From Planctomycetota bacterium (GTDB taxonomy: Bacteria; Planctomycetota; UBA8742; UBA2392): a DNA stretch of 64,000 nucleotides. Under the pieces are notes generated by a model. It did not search any database, was not told where the DNA came from, and saw nothing but the letters and a program-made list of their open reading frames with translations. The DNA lies in the NCBI GenBank assembly GCA_020845475.1, contig JADLFN010000059.1:46979-110978 (forward strand). The letters run 5' to 3'. This document shows positions 40,948-49,927 of the stretch, piece after piece; positions within the stretch are counted from its first letter, which is position 1; each line of letters starts with the position of its first letter. The translations under genes and the position numbers were made by a program.

Positions 40948-41721
40948 TTAGAGTACCCGCCACGGTGATGAGTACACGCTCAGCTGCCCGCCGATGGCCG
41001 TTGTGGCTATGCACAGGTAGCTGGCGTTGGCGAGTTCGATGGCCGCGTTGCTGGGCGGCGCCGCCGAGATCGCGAATGAAACGCCGGCGCGCGCGAGCCT
41101 TAGCGTGATCTGCTTGGTCAGGCCGAAATTGCACAGCGCGATGCGGTTGTCGGTCTTCACACCGCTCGCAATCAGTTCGCCCAGCGCGCGATAGACTGCG
41201 TTCACGCGGTGAAAGCCCTCGCCGTAGCTGAGGATTTCGTCGGATTGCGCAAATGCCGCGAGGTAGCACATTCTCTCGCTGCTCTTGAGGCTCAGGAACA
41301 GGCGCTTGAAGGCCGCCGCGAGTTTCTGGATGGCTTCTGGTTTGAGGCTCAGCGCTGAATCCACCTTGCGCGAAATTTCCGGTTCGGCCAAACGGCCGTA
41401 AGGGCCGAGAATTGCTCGCGCACCCAGCCGCTTTTCCGCCTCTTCGCTGACCGTGACGCGAATGAAATGATGGCGCAAGTCCGTGTCGATGGCGACAAAC
41501 TCGCGCTCATGATCGAGCATGCCCTCGCCCACGAGGAAGCCTATCACAAGGCTCTTGACGCGGTGAGGGGCGCAATAGAGCGAAGTTTCAAACTCGCCAT
41601 TCACGCAAACGGTGAACTCCTGCTCACTGGGAACGTATTCACCTGTTGCCACACTGTGGCCGGTTTCGTCGTAACGGATGACTTCGACCTTTGCGAGGCC
41701 GGCGCTGGTTTCGGTGTTCAC
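40948..41721 (-). CDS. FdhD-family protein lacking the CxxC pair
   Basis: A 257-residue FdhD homolog. True FdhD moves sulfur from IscS to the molybdenum cofactor of formate dehydrogenase through two Cys in SSCGVCG. Family features are kept: EFTVCVNGEFETSLYCAPHR, SLVIGFLVGEGML, GFHRVNAVYRALG and SAAPPSNAAIELAN. At the Cys motif it reads ILGPYGR, so both are replaced (Leu105 and Tyr108; codons at 41398-41409). EDIGRHNAVDK is changed to EGFHRVNAVYR. It therefore should not act as a normal sulfurtransferase. No formate dehydrogenase is in the window. GTG 41721 is chosen because GGGAG lies eight bases upstream; GTG 41739 would put the start inside a palindrome. Confidence 0.82.
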   Translation of the reverse strand: MNTETSAGLAKVEVIRYDETGHSVATGEYVPSEQEFTVCVNGEFETSLYCAPHRVKSLVIGFLVGEGMLDHEREFVAIDTDLRHHFIRVTVSEEAEKRLGARAILGPYGRLAEPEISRKVDSALSLKPEAIQKLAAAFKRLFLSLKSSERMCYLAAFAQSDEILSYGEGFHRVNAVYRALGELIASGVKTDNRIALCNFGLTKQITLRLARAGVSFAISAAPPSNAAIELANASYLCIATTAIGGQLSVYSSPWRVL

Positions 41722-41730
41722 GTGGACTCT

Positions 41731-41748
41731 CCCGGGCACTTGCCCGGG
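41731..41748. repeat. Perfect palindrome at the 5' end of the fdhD-like gene
   Basis: CCCGGGCA-CT-TGCCCGGG, an 8-bp stem with a two-base loop. On the minus strand its second half provides the GGGAG ribosome site of the fdhD-like gene, so folding would hide that site. Confidence 0.8.
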
Positions 41749-41886
41749 TGTTTATCGGACATTTGGGCGCGCGGCTTGAGTTCAAGTGCCTCGTTGCCGC
41801 CGCATCTTGAATGCGGGCCGACTGCAAACGCCTTGCTTGCCTAGCGCATGTGCTCCGGTTAGAAACATTGCATCCCGGGGGCTTCC

Positions 41887-42990
41887 ATGGAATTCGAACC
41901 TTTCTCGTACATGCGGCATGCCAAGCGTCTCGAGTATGCCGACGGCATTTACATGGCGGGCAGCGGTATGTTTCCGCCCAAGGCTCAGGAGTTGAGCTTT
42001 TCCGGGCAGGACTTTGACCTCAACGCGCTGTGCAACAGTTATGGCGACCCGCGCAATATTGAGTGGCTTGCCACTCGCTACAAGTGCTCCGGGCAGAACG
42101 TGGTGCTCACAGCCGGCAGCAGCGAGGCGAACTTTCTGGCTTTCTCGGCTGTGCTTGAGCCCGGCGACAAAGTGCTGATCGAAACCCCCGGCTATGGTCA
42201 GTTCAACAGCCTGGCCACTTTCTGCGGTTGTCGCCCGGTCAAGCTAAAGCGGCGTGCGGAGAACGGCTTTGCGCCCGACCTGACGGAATTCAAGCGTCTG
42301 CTCGATGACAAGACGAAGCTCGTTGTACTTACCGACCTGCACAACCCCAGCATGGCCAAGCTGCCGGCTGATTTGCTCAAGGATATGGTCAAGGCGGCAG
42401 GCAAGAAGGGCGCCACCGTGCTCGTGGACGAAGTTTACATCGACCACCTGCCGCTCAACGAGCACGACGACACCAGCTTTCACTACGGCGACAACGTGAT
42501 CGTGACCAGCAGCCTTACGAAAGTTTACGGCCTCTCTTCGCTTCGCTTTGGCTGGGCGCTCGCGCCGGTCAAGATTGCGGGCACCATGCTTGATCTTGCG
42601 GATGTCGTCGATCCCGAGATTTCGCCCATCTGTCAGAACATGGCCGTCAAAGCGCTCGCAAACCTGAGCCGCCTGCGTTCGCGCACGCGTGGCTTGCACG
42701 AGCGCAACTGGGGGATCGTGGCCGAGTGGCTCAAGACGCGCAAGGATATTGAGGCTTTCGTGCCGCCGGGTGGCGTCGTGTGCTGGATGCGAATCAAAGG
42801 GCTGGACGAAACCGGCAGCCTGGCCACAGTGCTGCGCAACGAATACGGGGTGCTGGTTGTGCCGGGCGAGTACTTCCAGTCTCCCGGCTGGCTGCGCGTG
42901 GGCTACAAGAACCCGCCCGCTGAACTGCGTGACGGCCTGGCGCGAATTGGCCGCGCGATTGACGACCTCAAGGCGCACAAGAAGGACTAA
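41887..42990 (+). CDS. PLP-dependent aminotransferase, class I/II
   Basis: A 367-residue fold-type I aminotransferase. PLP lysine is K212 in SSLTKVYGLSSLRFGW, with Asp181 and Tyr184 in LVDEVYIDH contacting the cofactor, Asn153 in DLHNPS, and Arg220. The N-terminal segment NALCNSYGDPRNIEWLATRY and the phosphate loop AGSSEANFLAF are typical. Substrate cannot be deduced; the family includes aspartate, aromatic and capreomycidine-like enzymes. It is divergent from the fdhD-like gene. Class V cysteine desulfurases look different, so it is not a sulfur donor for FdhD. Confidence 0.9.
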   Translation: MEFEPFSYMRHAKRLEYADGIYMAGSGMFPPKAQELSFSGQDFDLNALCNSYGDPRNIEWLATRYKCSGQNVVLTAGSSEANFLAFSAVLEPGDKVLIETPGYGQFNSLATFCGCRPVKLKRRAENGFAPDLTEFKRLLDDKTKLVVLTDLHNPSMAKLPADLLKDMVKAAGKKGATVLVDEVYIDHLPLNEHDDTSFHYGDNVIVTSSLTKVYGLSSLRFGWALAPVKIAGTMLDLADVVDPEISPICQNMAVKALANLSRLRSRTRGLHERNWGIVAEWLKTRKDIEAFVPPGGVVCWMRIKGLDETGSLATVLRNEYGVLVVPGEYFQSPGWLRVGYKNPPAELRDGLARIGRAIDDLKAHKKD

Positions 42991-42991
42991 C

Positions 42992-43987
42992 GTGTTCCTC
43001 GATAGCGGCGGCGAGACTCTTTACTACATCCGCCGCGTTGACGGCCACGATTCGCTGTTTGCTCATCAGCCCGACCACCCCCGGGGCGACTATCACGCGA
43101 TGCTTCAGTCGTCGCCGGGTCGTTTGATGGCCTGGCGCACGAAGCAGTGCGTAGTCAGTTGCGACGGTTGGCCGCGCGTGCAGGGGAACTCCCTTACGTT
43201 TCGCTTTCTTTCTCAGGCGCGGCTGCGTGATGCGTTGCGCCGGCAGCCGCGCTCCGTGAACGAGCAGCTTACGGGTGTACCTTCGTTGGGGGAGTTCAGC
43301 TTTGAGGCGCGGCAGTTGCCGCCACAGATTTACGAATTGCTCGCGGGCGAAGCGCTTCATGTAGCCGGGTTTGCATCAGCGCAGGACGGCGTCATGGTGC
43401 CCGCGCTCTATGTGCTTGATGGTCGCGCCGCTGCGTACTTCGCGGTGCCGCTGCCCTTTCTTGAGAGCACCACCATTCCATCGGCTGCAGTAACGGAGCC
43501 ATCGGGCAAGCGCCATTGGCTGACGGTGGGCGAGTCCAACCACCTGTTCGTGCTCAACGAAAAATACGAGTTGGCCTCCGATGTGCTTTGGCCCGCTGAA
43601 GAGCAGGGGCTGGCGCGTGTGGCGTTTGTTCCTCACCGCAACGAGGCTTGGGTCAGCGCCCACAGCAGTGTGTTTGTGTTTGATACAAGCAGCCATAAAC
43701 TCGTCGGAGAAATCAATGCCGAGCCGGGCTTGCGCTGGCACCGCGGTGAACGTGTACGCGGCTTTGTGGGCGCCGTCGGCTTTAATGGTGCGGGCACTCG
43801 CGCCTATCTGGCGCGTCCGCTCAGCGGCGACGTGCTGGAACTGGACGTAGCTTCAAGAAAACAGACGGGGATCTTTCCCATGACGGTCGATCCGCTCGAG
43901 CTCGCGTGCGCACACGGCAAGGGCCGTGTTTACGTGCAGGGTTTGCGCAGCGGCGCCATATCCTGGTTTGCCTGCCATGACATCTGA
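42992..43987 (+). CDS. Beta-propeller-like protein, unknown
   Basis: A 331-residue protein starting at GTG 42992, one base after the aminotransferase stop. It has no signal peptide. Repeated strand motifs such as YYIRRVDGHDSLFAHQPDHP, LFVLNEKYELASDVLWPAEE and SVFVFDTSSHKLVGEINAEP, ending with VYVQGLRSGAISWFACHD, suggest a YncE/WD-like propeller. No catalytic motif is visible. It overlaps the next gene by 11 bases. The same frame is open further upstream across the aminotransferase, but that part is antisense to codon logic and was excluded. Confidence 0.7.
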   Translation: MFLDSGGETLYYIRRVDGHDSLFAHQPDHPRGDYHAMLQSSPGRLMAWRTKQCVVSCDGWPRVQGNSLTFRFLSQARLRDALRRQPRSVNEQLTGVPSLGEFSFEARQLPPQIYELLAGEALHVAGFASAQDGVMVPALYVLDGRAAAYFAVPLPFLESTTIPSAAVTEPSGKRHWLTVGESNHLFVLNEKYELASDVLWPAEEQGLARVAFVPHRNEAWVSAHSSVFVFDTSSHKLVGEINAEPGLRWHRGERVRGFVGAVGFNGAGTRAYLARPLSGDVLELDVASRKQTGIFPMTVDPLELACAHGKGRVYVQGLRSGAISWFACHDI

Positions 43988-44348
43988 CAACAGCGCCCCT
44001 TCCTCAGAACCTGTCAGCGCGATCAAGCGTGAACTCGACAACGCCAACGTTCGCTACGAGAACGTATTCGTGCGCCGCGAGGAAATTGTGGTGGTGCTGC
44101 CCGGCCGCGGCGCCGAGCGCGAGGCCGCACGGGCAGCCGCCGCCAAAGCCGCGCTGCACGGCAAGCACTACGTAACGGTCATGGCCGAGGACGGTTTGCC
44201 TGCGGCGCTCAAGGCCGTGTTCGCGGCGCTGATTTTCGCGATCGGCGTGTTTGGTGTAGTTCTGATGCTCTGGGGATACATCGGCGCCGGGCGCGGCCAG
44301 AGTGAATCTCCGGAATCTGAGGCACCCGCTGCCAACGCAAGCCGTTAA
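43977..44348 (+). CDS. Small one-helix membrane protein
   Basis: A 123-residue protein starting at ATG 43977, which overlaps the previous gene by 11 bases. Residues 1-70 are soluble (VSAIKRELDNANVRYENVFV, then a Val-rich strand and an Ala/Arg helix), residues about 80-106 form a membrane helix (AVFAALIFAIGVFGVVLMLW), and the tail is acidic and disordered. No family is known to me. It lies 27 bases ahead of the DUF58 gene and may be part of that membrane module, as the 10334 gene is in the first cluster. Confidence 0.7.
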   Translation: MTSDNSAPSSEPVSAIKRELDNANVRYENVFVRREEIVVVLPGRGAEREAARAAAAKAALHGKHYVTVMAEDGLPAALKAVFAALIFAIGVFGVVLMLWGYIGAGRGQSESPESEAPAANASR

Positions 44349-44375
44349 CATGACTGCGGCTTTGGGCGGCGGTAC

Positions 44376-45611
44376 ATGGCGCAAAACAGGACAACTTCAC
44401 GCAAACTGCGCGGCGAGCGCGTGCGGCGCTTCATCGCCCTGCTGCCCGTGCCCACGCGCTGGGGCTGGTATTTTGTTTCGGCTTCCGCGGGCATGTACTT
44501 CGCGGCCGCGCATACCGGAGAGCATGCATTCATTCTGCTGGGTGCGCTGCCGCTTTCGCTGTTGATCATCAATGCGCTGCTGGTGTGGGCTTCCCTGCGC
44601 AAGATCGAAATCAAGCGCAAGATGCCCGGCGCGGCCCATGCCGGCGAATCCATCGAAATTGAGTTGCTGGTGCACAACCGCAAGCGCTGGCTGCCGTGTT
44701 TTGCGCTGGAGGTGGAAGACACTCAACTGCCTGACCTCGGGCGCGACATCGGGCGCCAACTAGTGATGGCGATAACGCCCGGTTATGTGGCGCGTGCTAC
44801 CACGAGCGCAAGCTTTCGCCGGCGCGGCCAACAGCGCCTGCGAGAAATCCGGATTTCAACGGCGTTTCCCTTCGGGTTGTTCACGCTCTCGCGCGTGCTT
44901 GCCTTCCGCAGCGAGATTGTGGTTTACCCGCGGCCTATCCGTCTCTCGCGCGCGCTTGAAGAACGCCTCATGGATAACGCCCGCTATTTTGGCGAGTCGG
45001 CCTCGGCGCACCGCGGCGAAGAAGAAGTGTTTGGCGTGCGCGAGTACCGGCCCGGCGAGAACGTCAAACGAATCCATTGGCGCACCAGCGCACGCGCAGC
45101 CAAGCCCATGATCCTGGAAATGGAAGGACGGCGCGACGCCAGTTTCGTCATCGTGCTCAACACAGCGCCGGTAGGAGATCCCAACACGCTGCGCGAGCGC
45201 CTGGAGGCGCTGGTTGGGCTGTGTGCGGGGCTGACTTACTTCCTCACGCGCCAGAGCCTGCACTTCCGTTTTGCGCACTTCGGCCAGGATCTGCTGGTGA
45301 CGCGGCCCGGTCGCGGAGACGCGCAATACCATGCGCTGATGGAGCGTCTGGCTCACGTCGGGCTTTCCGATATTGCGTTTGCGGACTGGGTCGATCAGGC
45401 CGGCTTGGGTGCTGCGCAGGAAGTGCCCATTGTGCTCACATTGGGCCCCAAGGAGCACGCCGAGGCGCGTGTGCCTGCCGGCCTCAACGCGATAGTGATT
45501 GGCGCAGCGGACGCGGACTTCCGCGAGAATCTATCCTTCGACATTCTGGGCCGGCGCAGTGTGACCACCGCCGAGCTCGCGCCGATCAAGAGTGAGGAGG
45601 CCGCGCCATGA
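44376..45611 (+). CDS. DUF58 domain protein, membrane-anchored second copy
   Basis: A 411-residue DUF58 protein with two N-terminal membrane helices (about 30-70; WGWYFVSASAGMYFAAAHTG, LLGALPLSLLIINALLVWAS), a beta-sandwich and the DUF58 signature GVREYRPGENVKRIHWRTSA. The canonical pairing of this type is with a transglutaminase-like protein, as here. Its stop overlaps the next ATG by four bases (ATGA). The first DUF58 copy at 11097 lacks the membrane helices and sits with MoxR. Confidence 0.9.
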   Translation: MAQNRTTSRKLRGERVRRFIALLPVPTRWGWYFVSASAGMYFAAAHTGEHAFILLGALPLSLLIINALLVWASLRKIEIKRKMPGAAHAGESIEIELLVHNRKRWLPCFALEVEDTQLPDLGRDIGRQLVMAITPGYVARATTSASFRRRGQQRLREIRISTAFPFGLFTLSRVLAFRSEIVVYPRPIRLSRALEERLMDNARYFGESASAHRGEEEVFGVREYRPGENVKRIHWRTSARAAKPMILEMEGRRDASFVIVLNTAPVGDPNTLRERLEALVGLCAGLTYFLTRQSLHFRFAHFGQDLLVTRPGRGDAQYHALMERLAHVGLSDIAFADWVDQAGLGAAQEVPIVLTLGPKEHAEARVPAGLNAIVIGAADADFRENLSFDILGRRSVTTAELAPIKSEEAAP

Positions 45612-48097
45612 TCCCCGCGCCTTCCTCTCTGGTTTACCGAACCATATTGCGCGTGATTGGCATTGCCTTGTGCGTAACGGGAGTGCTGTTTCACCGGCGC
45701 GGGGTTATGGACTGGCGCGAGCCCGCCTTTGTGGTGACGTGCGTTCTGTTGCAGGAGGCGTTTTTGGCGCTGCCGTTTCTCAAGCGGCTGCGCCCGGTTC
45801 TACTCGGCTTTTACCTGATGCTGCCCGCGCTGTTCGTGCTGGGCAGCCTGGAGCGCATTGAGCCCCATCGAGGCGATGCGATTGCGCTGGCGTTGCAGTC
45901 GCCGTTGCCACTGGTGCTGTTGCCGATTCAGCTGATGGTGCTCTACACACGCGAGGCGCCCAAGCTGGCGGGCCTGGTGCTGGTACTCGCCCTGTTTTTT
46001 GTCGTCGCCGGGTTGCGCCGGCAGGTGGACGACCTGGTCTGGCCCTGGCTGCTGGCTGTCGGCACGCTTGCCTCGGTTTACATGGCTATGGCCTATCCGG
46101 CGCGGGTGCACATGAACTTGTTTCCTGTGTTTGACGGCCGCCATACCGCGCCGCCCGTAGCCTCCCCGGCGGGCCTGATGCGCGGTTCCTATTTTGTTGT
46201 GCTCTGGTGCGCAGTCGCCTTTTCCATGGTGTTGACTGGAACCTTGTTCGTGATGGCGCCGCGTATTCGCATCAACCAGGAGTCAAGCGCCGCGCGTCCT
46301 GAAGTTCCGCAGTCTGGCGGGCGCAATACTCCCGGTGGCGGTTCGCAGCAATCACCGCCGCGCCATCTTTCCAGCGTGTCCTCACTTTCAGACAAAGTGG
46401 AACTGGGCGATTTCGGCGAGATCAAAAAGTCGAGCGCCAAGGCTTTGGAACTGCGTTCCATGCGGCCCGAGACGCCGCGCCAGACCGCCAAGCCCGTCTA
46501 TCTGCGCACCTACACTTTCGGATTGTTCAACGGCCAGACCTGGAGCCCGCTGCCAACCGCAGGCCAGGACTCACGCCTTCTGCCGGTCGCGCGCGATCGC
46601 AAGCGGCCGCTGTCCAATGCGCGCGCGGCAAAGCCGATCTGGCGCGTGGGCAGCTACGTTGTGCTCGTCCTCGATGGCGGCACGGGCGCCAAGGGCGAGC
46701 TTCCCGTCTCTGCCGAGCCGACTGCGCTAGTTGATTACTCCGGCGAGGCTGCCTGGGATGCGCGCTCGGGCGTGCTGCGCGCTCCCGGCGCGCGGCATGG
46801 CAGCGAATACGGCTTTGAGTGCAGGGAGTTCGATTTTGATTACGTCGCGCTCGAAGAACTTGTTGCCGGCACCACGCCCATGACTGCGCCCGGCGAGAGC
46901 GCGGCTCGCTCAGCCAACGCGCCGACGGTGCCCTACTGGACGATGCCGCCCGCGCTTTTGGCCAAACTAAAGGACTTGCCCCTGGTGCAGGAAGTTAAAG
47001 AGAGAGCCTGGAGCAAAACGTCCGGCGTCACGAAGCTGCACAGCCCCGTGGCAGCCGCGCGCTGGCTTGAGAGCTACTTCAAAAACCAGACGCGCGCGCC
47101 GGGGGTGAAGTTCCGCTACTCGCTGGTGCAGCGCCCCGAGCCCGGTGACGATTGCATCTACCGCTTCCTGACCAGCGAGCGCATCGGCCATTGCGAGTAC
47201 TACGCCAGTGCGATGTGCATGGTGTTGCGTACTGCGGGCGTGCCGTGCCGGCTGGCGGCGGGTTTTCACGCCTCGCGCTTCAATGAAACGCGTAACGTTT
47301 ACGAGGTTTCGGCCTCGGAGGCGCACGCATGGGTGGAAATCTACGTGCGCGATTATGGCTGGATACCCTTTGATCCCACGCCGGCTGCCGACAATGAAAC
47401 AAGCGAGCCCGAGCCGCCGACCCAGCCCGAGCCGCCCACGCAGCCGCAACCTGAGCCGCAGCCTCAACCGGACGCCTCGCCACCGACGCCAGAGACCGGC
47501 TCGGAAGAGCCCGCGCAAGGCGATCCGGTGGTCAATTTCGACAACCAAGCTCAGCAGCAGTTGCTTCAGGACATCATGGATTCTGCGCAGGATGCGGTTG
47601 CGAGCGCCGAGGATGCGTTGCGCCCGCTCACAGACTGGTTGCCCTCGCAGCTTCCAAAGTCTCCGCTGGCTCGCGTGCTCATGCTGGTTTTGCCTTTAGG
47701 CGCGATCGGGGCATTTCTGCTGTGGCGGCGGCGCAAACGCCGCAGGCTGGAAAAGCGTGTGCTGGATGAAATGGGCGCTGAAACACTGCGCGGGGTGACG
47801 AAGCGGCAGCGCAGTCTTTACTTGAGCCTGTTGCTTGAACTGGCGCGCCTGGGCTATCACAAACGGCCCCATGAAACCCCGCGCGAATTCGCGTGGCGCG
47901 TGGCAAAGGCCGGCGGCTCCCCGCTTGCGCCGGCGCGTGAATTGACCGAGATATTCTACCGAATCCGCTTTGGGTCTGACCCGCGCGGAGAAGAGGTGAA
48001 CTTCAAGCGCCTGCTTTCCGCTTTCGCAGCGCGGTTACGCCGCGAGAAGTCTTTGCCGCCCGCTCCGGCTGAGCCTGGAGCGGGAAACGCCGCCTGA
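45608..48097 (+). CDS. Membrane transglutaminase-like protein (DUF3488/DUF4129 type)
   Basis: An 829-residue protein. About six membrane helices occupy 12-215. The transglutaminase-like domain has the catalytic triad Cys529 (GHCEYYASAM), His573 (EAHAWVEIY) and Asp589 (WIPFDPTP). A Pro/Glu/Gln repeat (PEPPTQ, about 600-622) leads to a single helix (about 688-706) and a cytoplasmic DUF4129-like end (HKRPHETPREFAWRVA). This is the standard partner of membrane DUF58 proteins; whether it cleaves or cross-links is unknown. The last 95 bases overlap the 3' end of the antisense VWA gene. Confidence 0.9.
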   Translation: MIPAPSSLVYRTILRVIGIALCVTGVLFHRRGVMDWREPAFVVTCVLLQEAFLALPFLKRLRPVLLGFYLMLPALFVLGSLERIEPHRGDAIALALQSPLPLVLLPIQLMVLYTREAPKLAGLVLVLALFFVVAGLRRQVDDLVWPWLLAVGTLASVYMAMAYPARVHMNLFPVFDGRHTAPPVASPAGLMRGSYFVVLWCAVAFSMVLTGTLFVMAPRIRINQESSAARPEVPQSGGRNTPGGGSQQSPPRHLSSVSSLSDKVELGDFGEIKKSSAKALELRSMRPETPRQTAKPVYLRTYTFGLFNGQTWSPLPTAGQDSRLLPVARDRKRPLSNARAAKPIWRVGSYVVLVLDGGTGAKGELPVSAEPTALVDYSGEAAWDARSGVLRAPGARHGSEYGFECREFDFDYVALEELVAGTTPMTAPGESAARSANAPTVPYWTMPPALLAKLKDLPLVQEVKERAWSKTSGVTKLHSPVAAARWLESYFKNQTRAPGVKFRYSLVQRPEPGDDCIYRFLTSERIGHCEYYASAMCMVLRTAGVPCRLAAGFHASRFNETRNVYEVSASEAHAWVEIYVRDYGWIPFDPTPAADNETSEPEPPTQPEPPTQPQPEPQPQPDASPPTPETGSEEPAQGDPVVNFDNQAQQQLLQDIMDSAQDAVASAEDALRPLTDWLPSQLPKSPLARVLMLVLPLGAIGAFLLWRRRKRRRLEKRVLDEMGAETLRGVTKRQRSLYLSLLLELARLGYHKRPHETPREFAWRVAKAGGSPLAPARELTEIFYRIRFGSDPRGEEVNFKRLLSAFAARLRREKSLPPAPAEPGAGNAA

Positions 48098-49925
48098 ACC
48101 AGAACCAGTCAAAGAGCAGCAGCGCCAGCCCCGCAAGCGCCAGCCAGGGCCGAAGGTCGTAATCGGTTCGCGCGCTCTCGGCGGATTGCGTGAAGGCCGC
48201 CAGTTGTTCGGCCAGCTGGTCGGGCGCGTAGGCATCATCGGCGGTGAATGCTGTGTTGCTCTCCAGCGGATCAAGCAGGCTTACGCCTACGAGCGGCTCG
48301 TTTGTTTCGCCAAGTGACGTGAAGCGGTAAAGGCCGATGCGATCCATGGCCAGCACGTCGCCGGGCAACGCGACCTGGCGGCCCTCCCCTCCGATGCGCT
48401 CGTAGCTGAACTCGCCACGGCCTTCAATCTTGACAACTTCCGTGGCCTGCGTTGTGCGCACCGCACCCACGGGCAAAGGCTCAAGGAGCGAGCGCACGTG
48501 CTCAAACCAATTTGACCACAGGATCACGAACGCATACTTCGACTTGAAATTGTTCATCTCGTGGTCAAGGTCGAAACCGAGCACAAGGTCAGCCAGTTCT
48601 GTCTGCGCACGCGGCGCGAGCCCCATGCATGTGCCATTGCCGGCTTCAAGCAGCGGGAGCAGAAACTCGCGCGTTTCGATATCGCAGGCCGCGCCCAGCC
48701 TGATATCCGGCACGCCCGCGCCGCGCCACAGGAAGCTGCGCGATGGCCGCGCCGCAAAGTCCGATGCGTCATAGGGTTTCGAATAATTCAGGCCCGGCAG
48801 AGTCGCCGTGGGCCCAAGCAGCGCCGCAGGCAGCCGCGGCAGGGCCGCAGGAGGCTGCGAGTAAACAAACGCCGTGCGCGCGATATCGGCACTTGACGCG
48901 TCAACAGTCTTCAGGAAGTCGATCGCGGCTACCAGTTCCTGCAGGGCCTTTGGCGCTTGGCCCATAAACGCGACCGGAAGTTTCTCGGCCGAAACGTGGC
49001 GCAGGAAGGCCGTGTTGTCAGCGGCCAGGGCGTCGTCCTGCTCAATCCGGGCGCGATACAGGCCCGCGCGCGTGACGCGAAAAGATGCGCCGCTGCGCTG
49101 GCCCTGCGCGAGCGCTACGTCGCGCACGTCGGCCAGCTCAAAGCCCGGCTGCTCGCCGGCGTCAAGGACTCGCTCCAGTTTCAATGTCACGCGTTGACGC
49201 TCGGCACCGTGCAACTCAAGGCCAAAGAACAAGTCGGCCGCACCCGAGCCGGCGTCCGTGACACCGGCCGCCACAATACCCGCGTTGGCGGCCGGCGCGC
49301 CCGCAGGCACGAACACGTATTCCGCCTGAGTCGAACCGGGCTTGTGATCGGCGACAAGCGCCACGCGCTGTTGGCGCTTGGTTTCAAAGTGCGGCTTGAG
49401 CGCAAGCAGCAGCGCTTCGTCGCTGGCTCCGTGGTCAGACGCAGCCACCTTCCGAAGCGCCGCTTTGGCCACGCTGGGTTCGCAATCGGCGGGTGCGGCC
49501 AGCAGCAGCGAGCCATTCCACGCGAGAAGGGTAATCGGGCAGTCTCCGGCGGCATCGATCAGTTCAGCCGCGCGCGTTTTGGCCACGTCAAGCCTTGAGC
49601 CGTCAAGCGTCGCCGTTTGCATGGATGCGGTGGTGTCAATGACGACGACGAGGGGCAGACCGCGCGTCCGGGCGTTGGGTATGCGCAGGCCGGCAAGAGC
49701 CAGTACAAGGCAAAGCAGCAACAGCAACATCAGAAGCAGCGACAGGGATTTGCGCAGGCGTGAAAACGGCGAAGTGGCGACATTGAGTTGAGCCGCGCCG
49801 GCCCAGAGCAGCGTGGTCGGCACGCGCTTGACCACGGGTTTATGGCGCAGCATGAACAACAGAATGACCGGGCCGGCAAGAAGGCCGAGCCACAGGAACG
49901 AGGGACTGGAGAACCAATCGAGCAT
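48003..49925 (-). CDS. BatA-like membrane VWA protein, second module
   Basis: A 640-residue protein. The BatA N-terminal domain spans 1-82 with two helices (FLWLGLLAGPVILLFMLRHK and SLSLLLMLLLLLCLVLALAG). The VWA domain begins VVVIDTTASMQ, where DxTxS is a metal-site variant, and continues to about 230. The middle is beta-rich, and the C-terminus has a final helix (WLALAGLALLLFDWFWF) and a basic tail. It is convergent with the transglutaminase gene and overlaps it by 95 bases. Its ATG is two bases from a heptamer array and has no Shine-Dalgarno site. It is shorter than the 807-residue BatA-like protein at 12005. Confidence 0.87.
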   Translation of the reverse strand: MLDWFSSPSFLWLGLLAGPVILLFMLRHKPVVKRVPTTLLWAGAAQLNVATSPFSRLRKSLSLLLMLLLLLCLVLALAGLRIPNARTRGLPLVVVIDTTASMQTATLDGSRLDVAKTRAAELIDAAGDCPITLLAWNGSLLLAAPADCEPSVAKAALRKVAASDHGASDEALLLALKPHFETKRQQRVALVADHKPGSTQAEYVFVPAGAPAANAGIVAAGVTDAGSGAADLFFGLELHGAERQRVTLKLERVLDAGEQPGFELADVRDVALAQGQRSGASFRVTRAGLYRARIEQDDALAADNTAFLRHVSAEKLPVAFMGQAPKALQELVAAIDFLKTVDASSADIARTAFVYSQPPAALPRLPAALLGPTATLPGLNYSKPYDASDFAARPSRSFLWRGAGVPDIRLGAACDIETREFLLPLLEAGNGTCMGLAPRAQTELADLVLGFDLDHEMNNFKSKYAFVILWSNWFEHVRSLLEPLPVGAVRTTQATEVVKIEGRGEFSYERIGGEGRQVALPGDVLAMDRIGLYRFTSLGETNEPLVGVSLLDPLESNTAFTADDAYAPDQLAEQLAAFTQSAESARTDYDLRPWLALAGLALLLFDWFWFRRRFPLQAQPERAAKTSRGVTALRKRKAGA

Positions 49926-49927
49926 TT

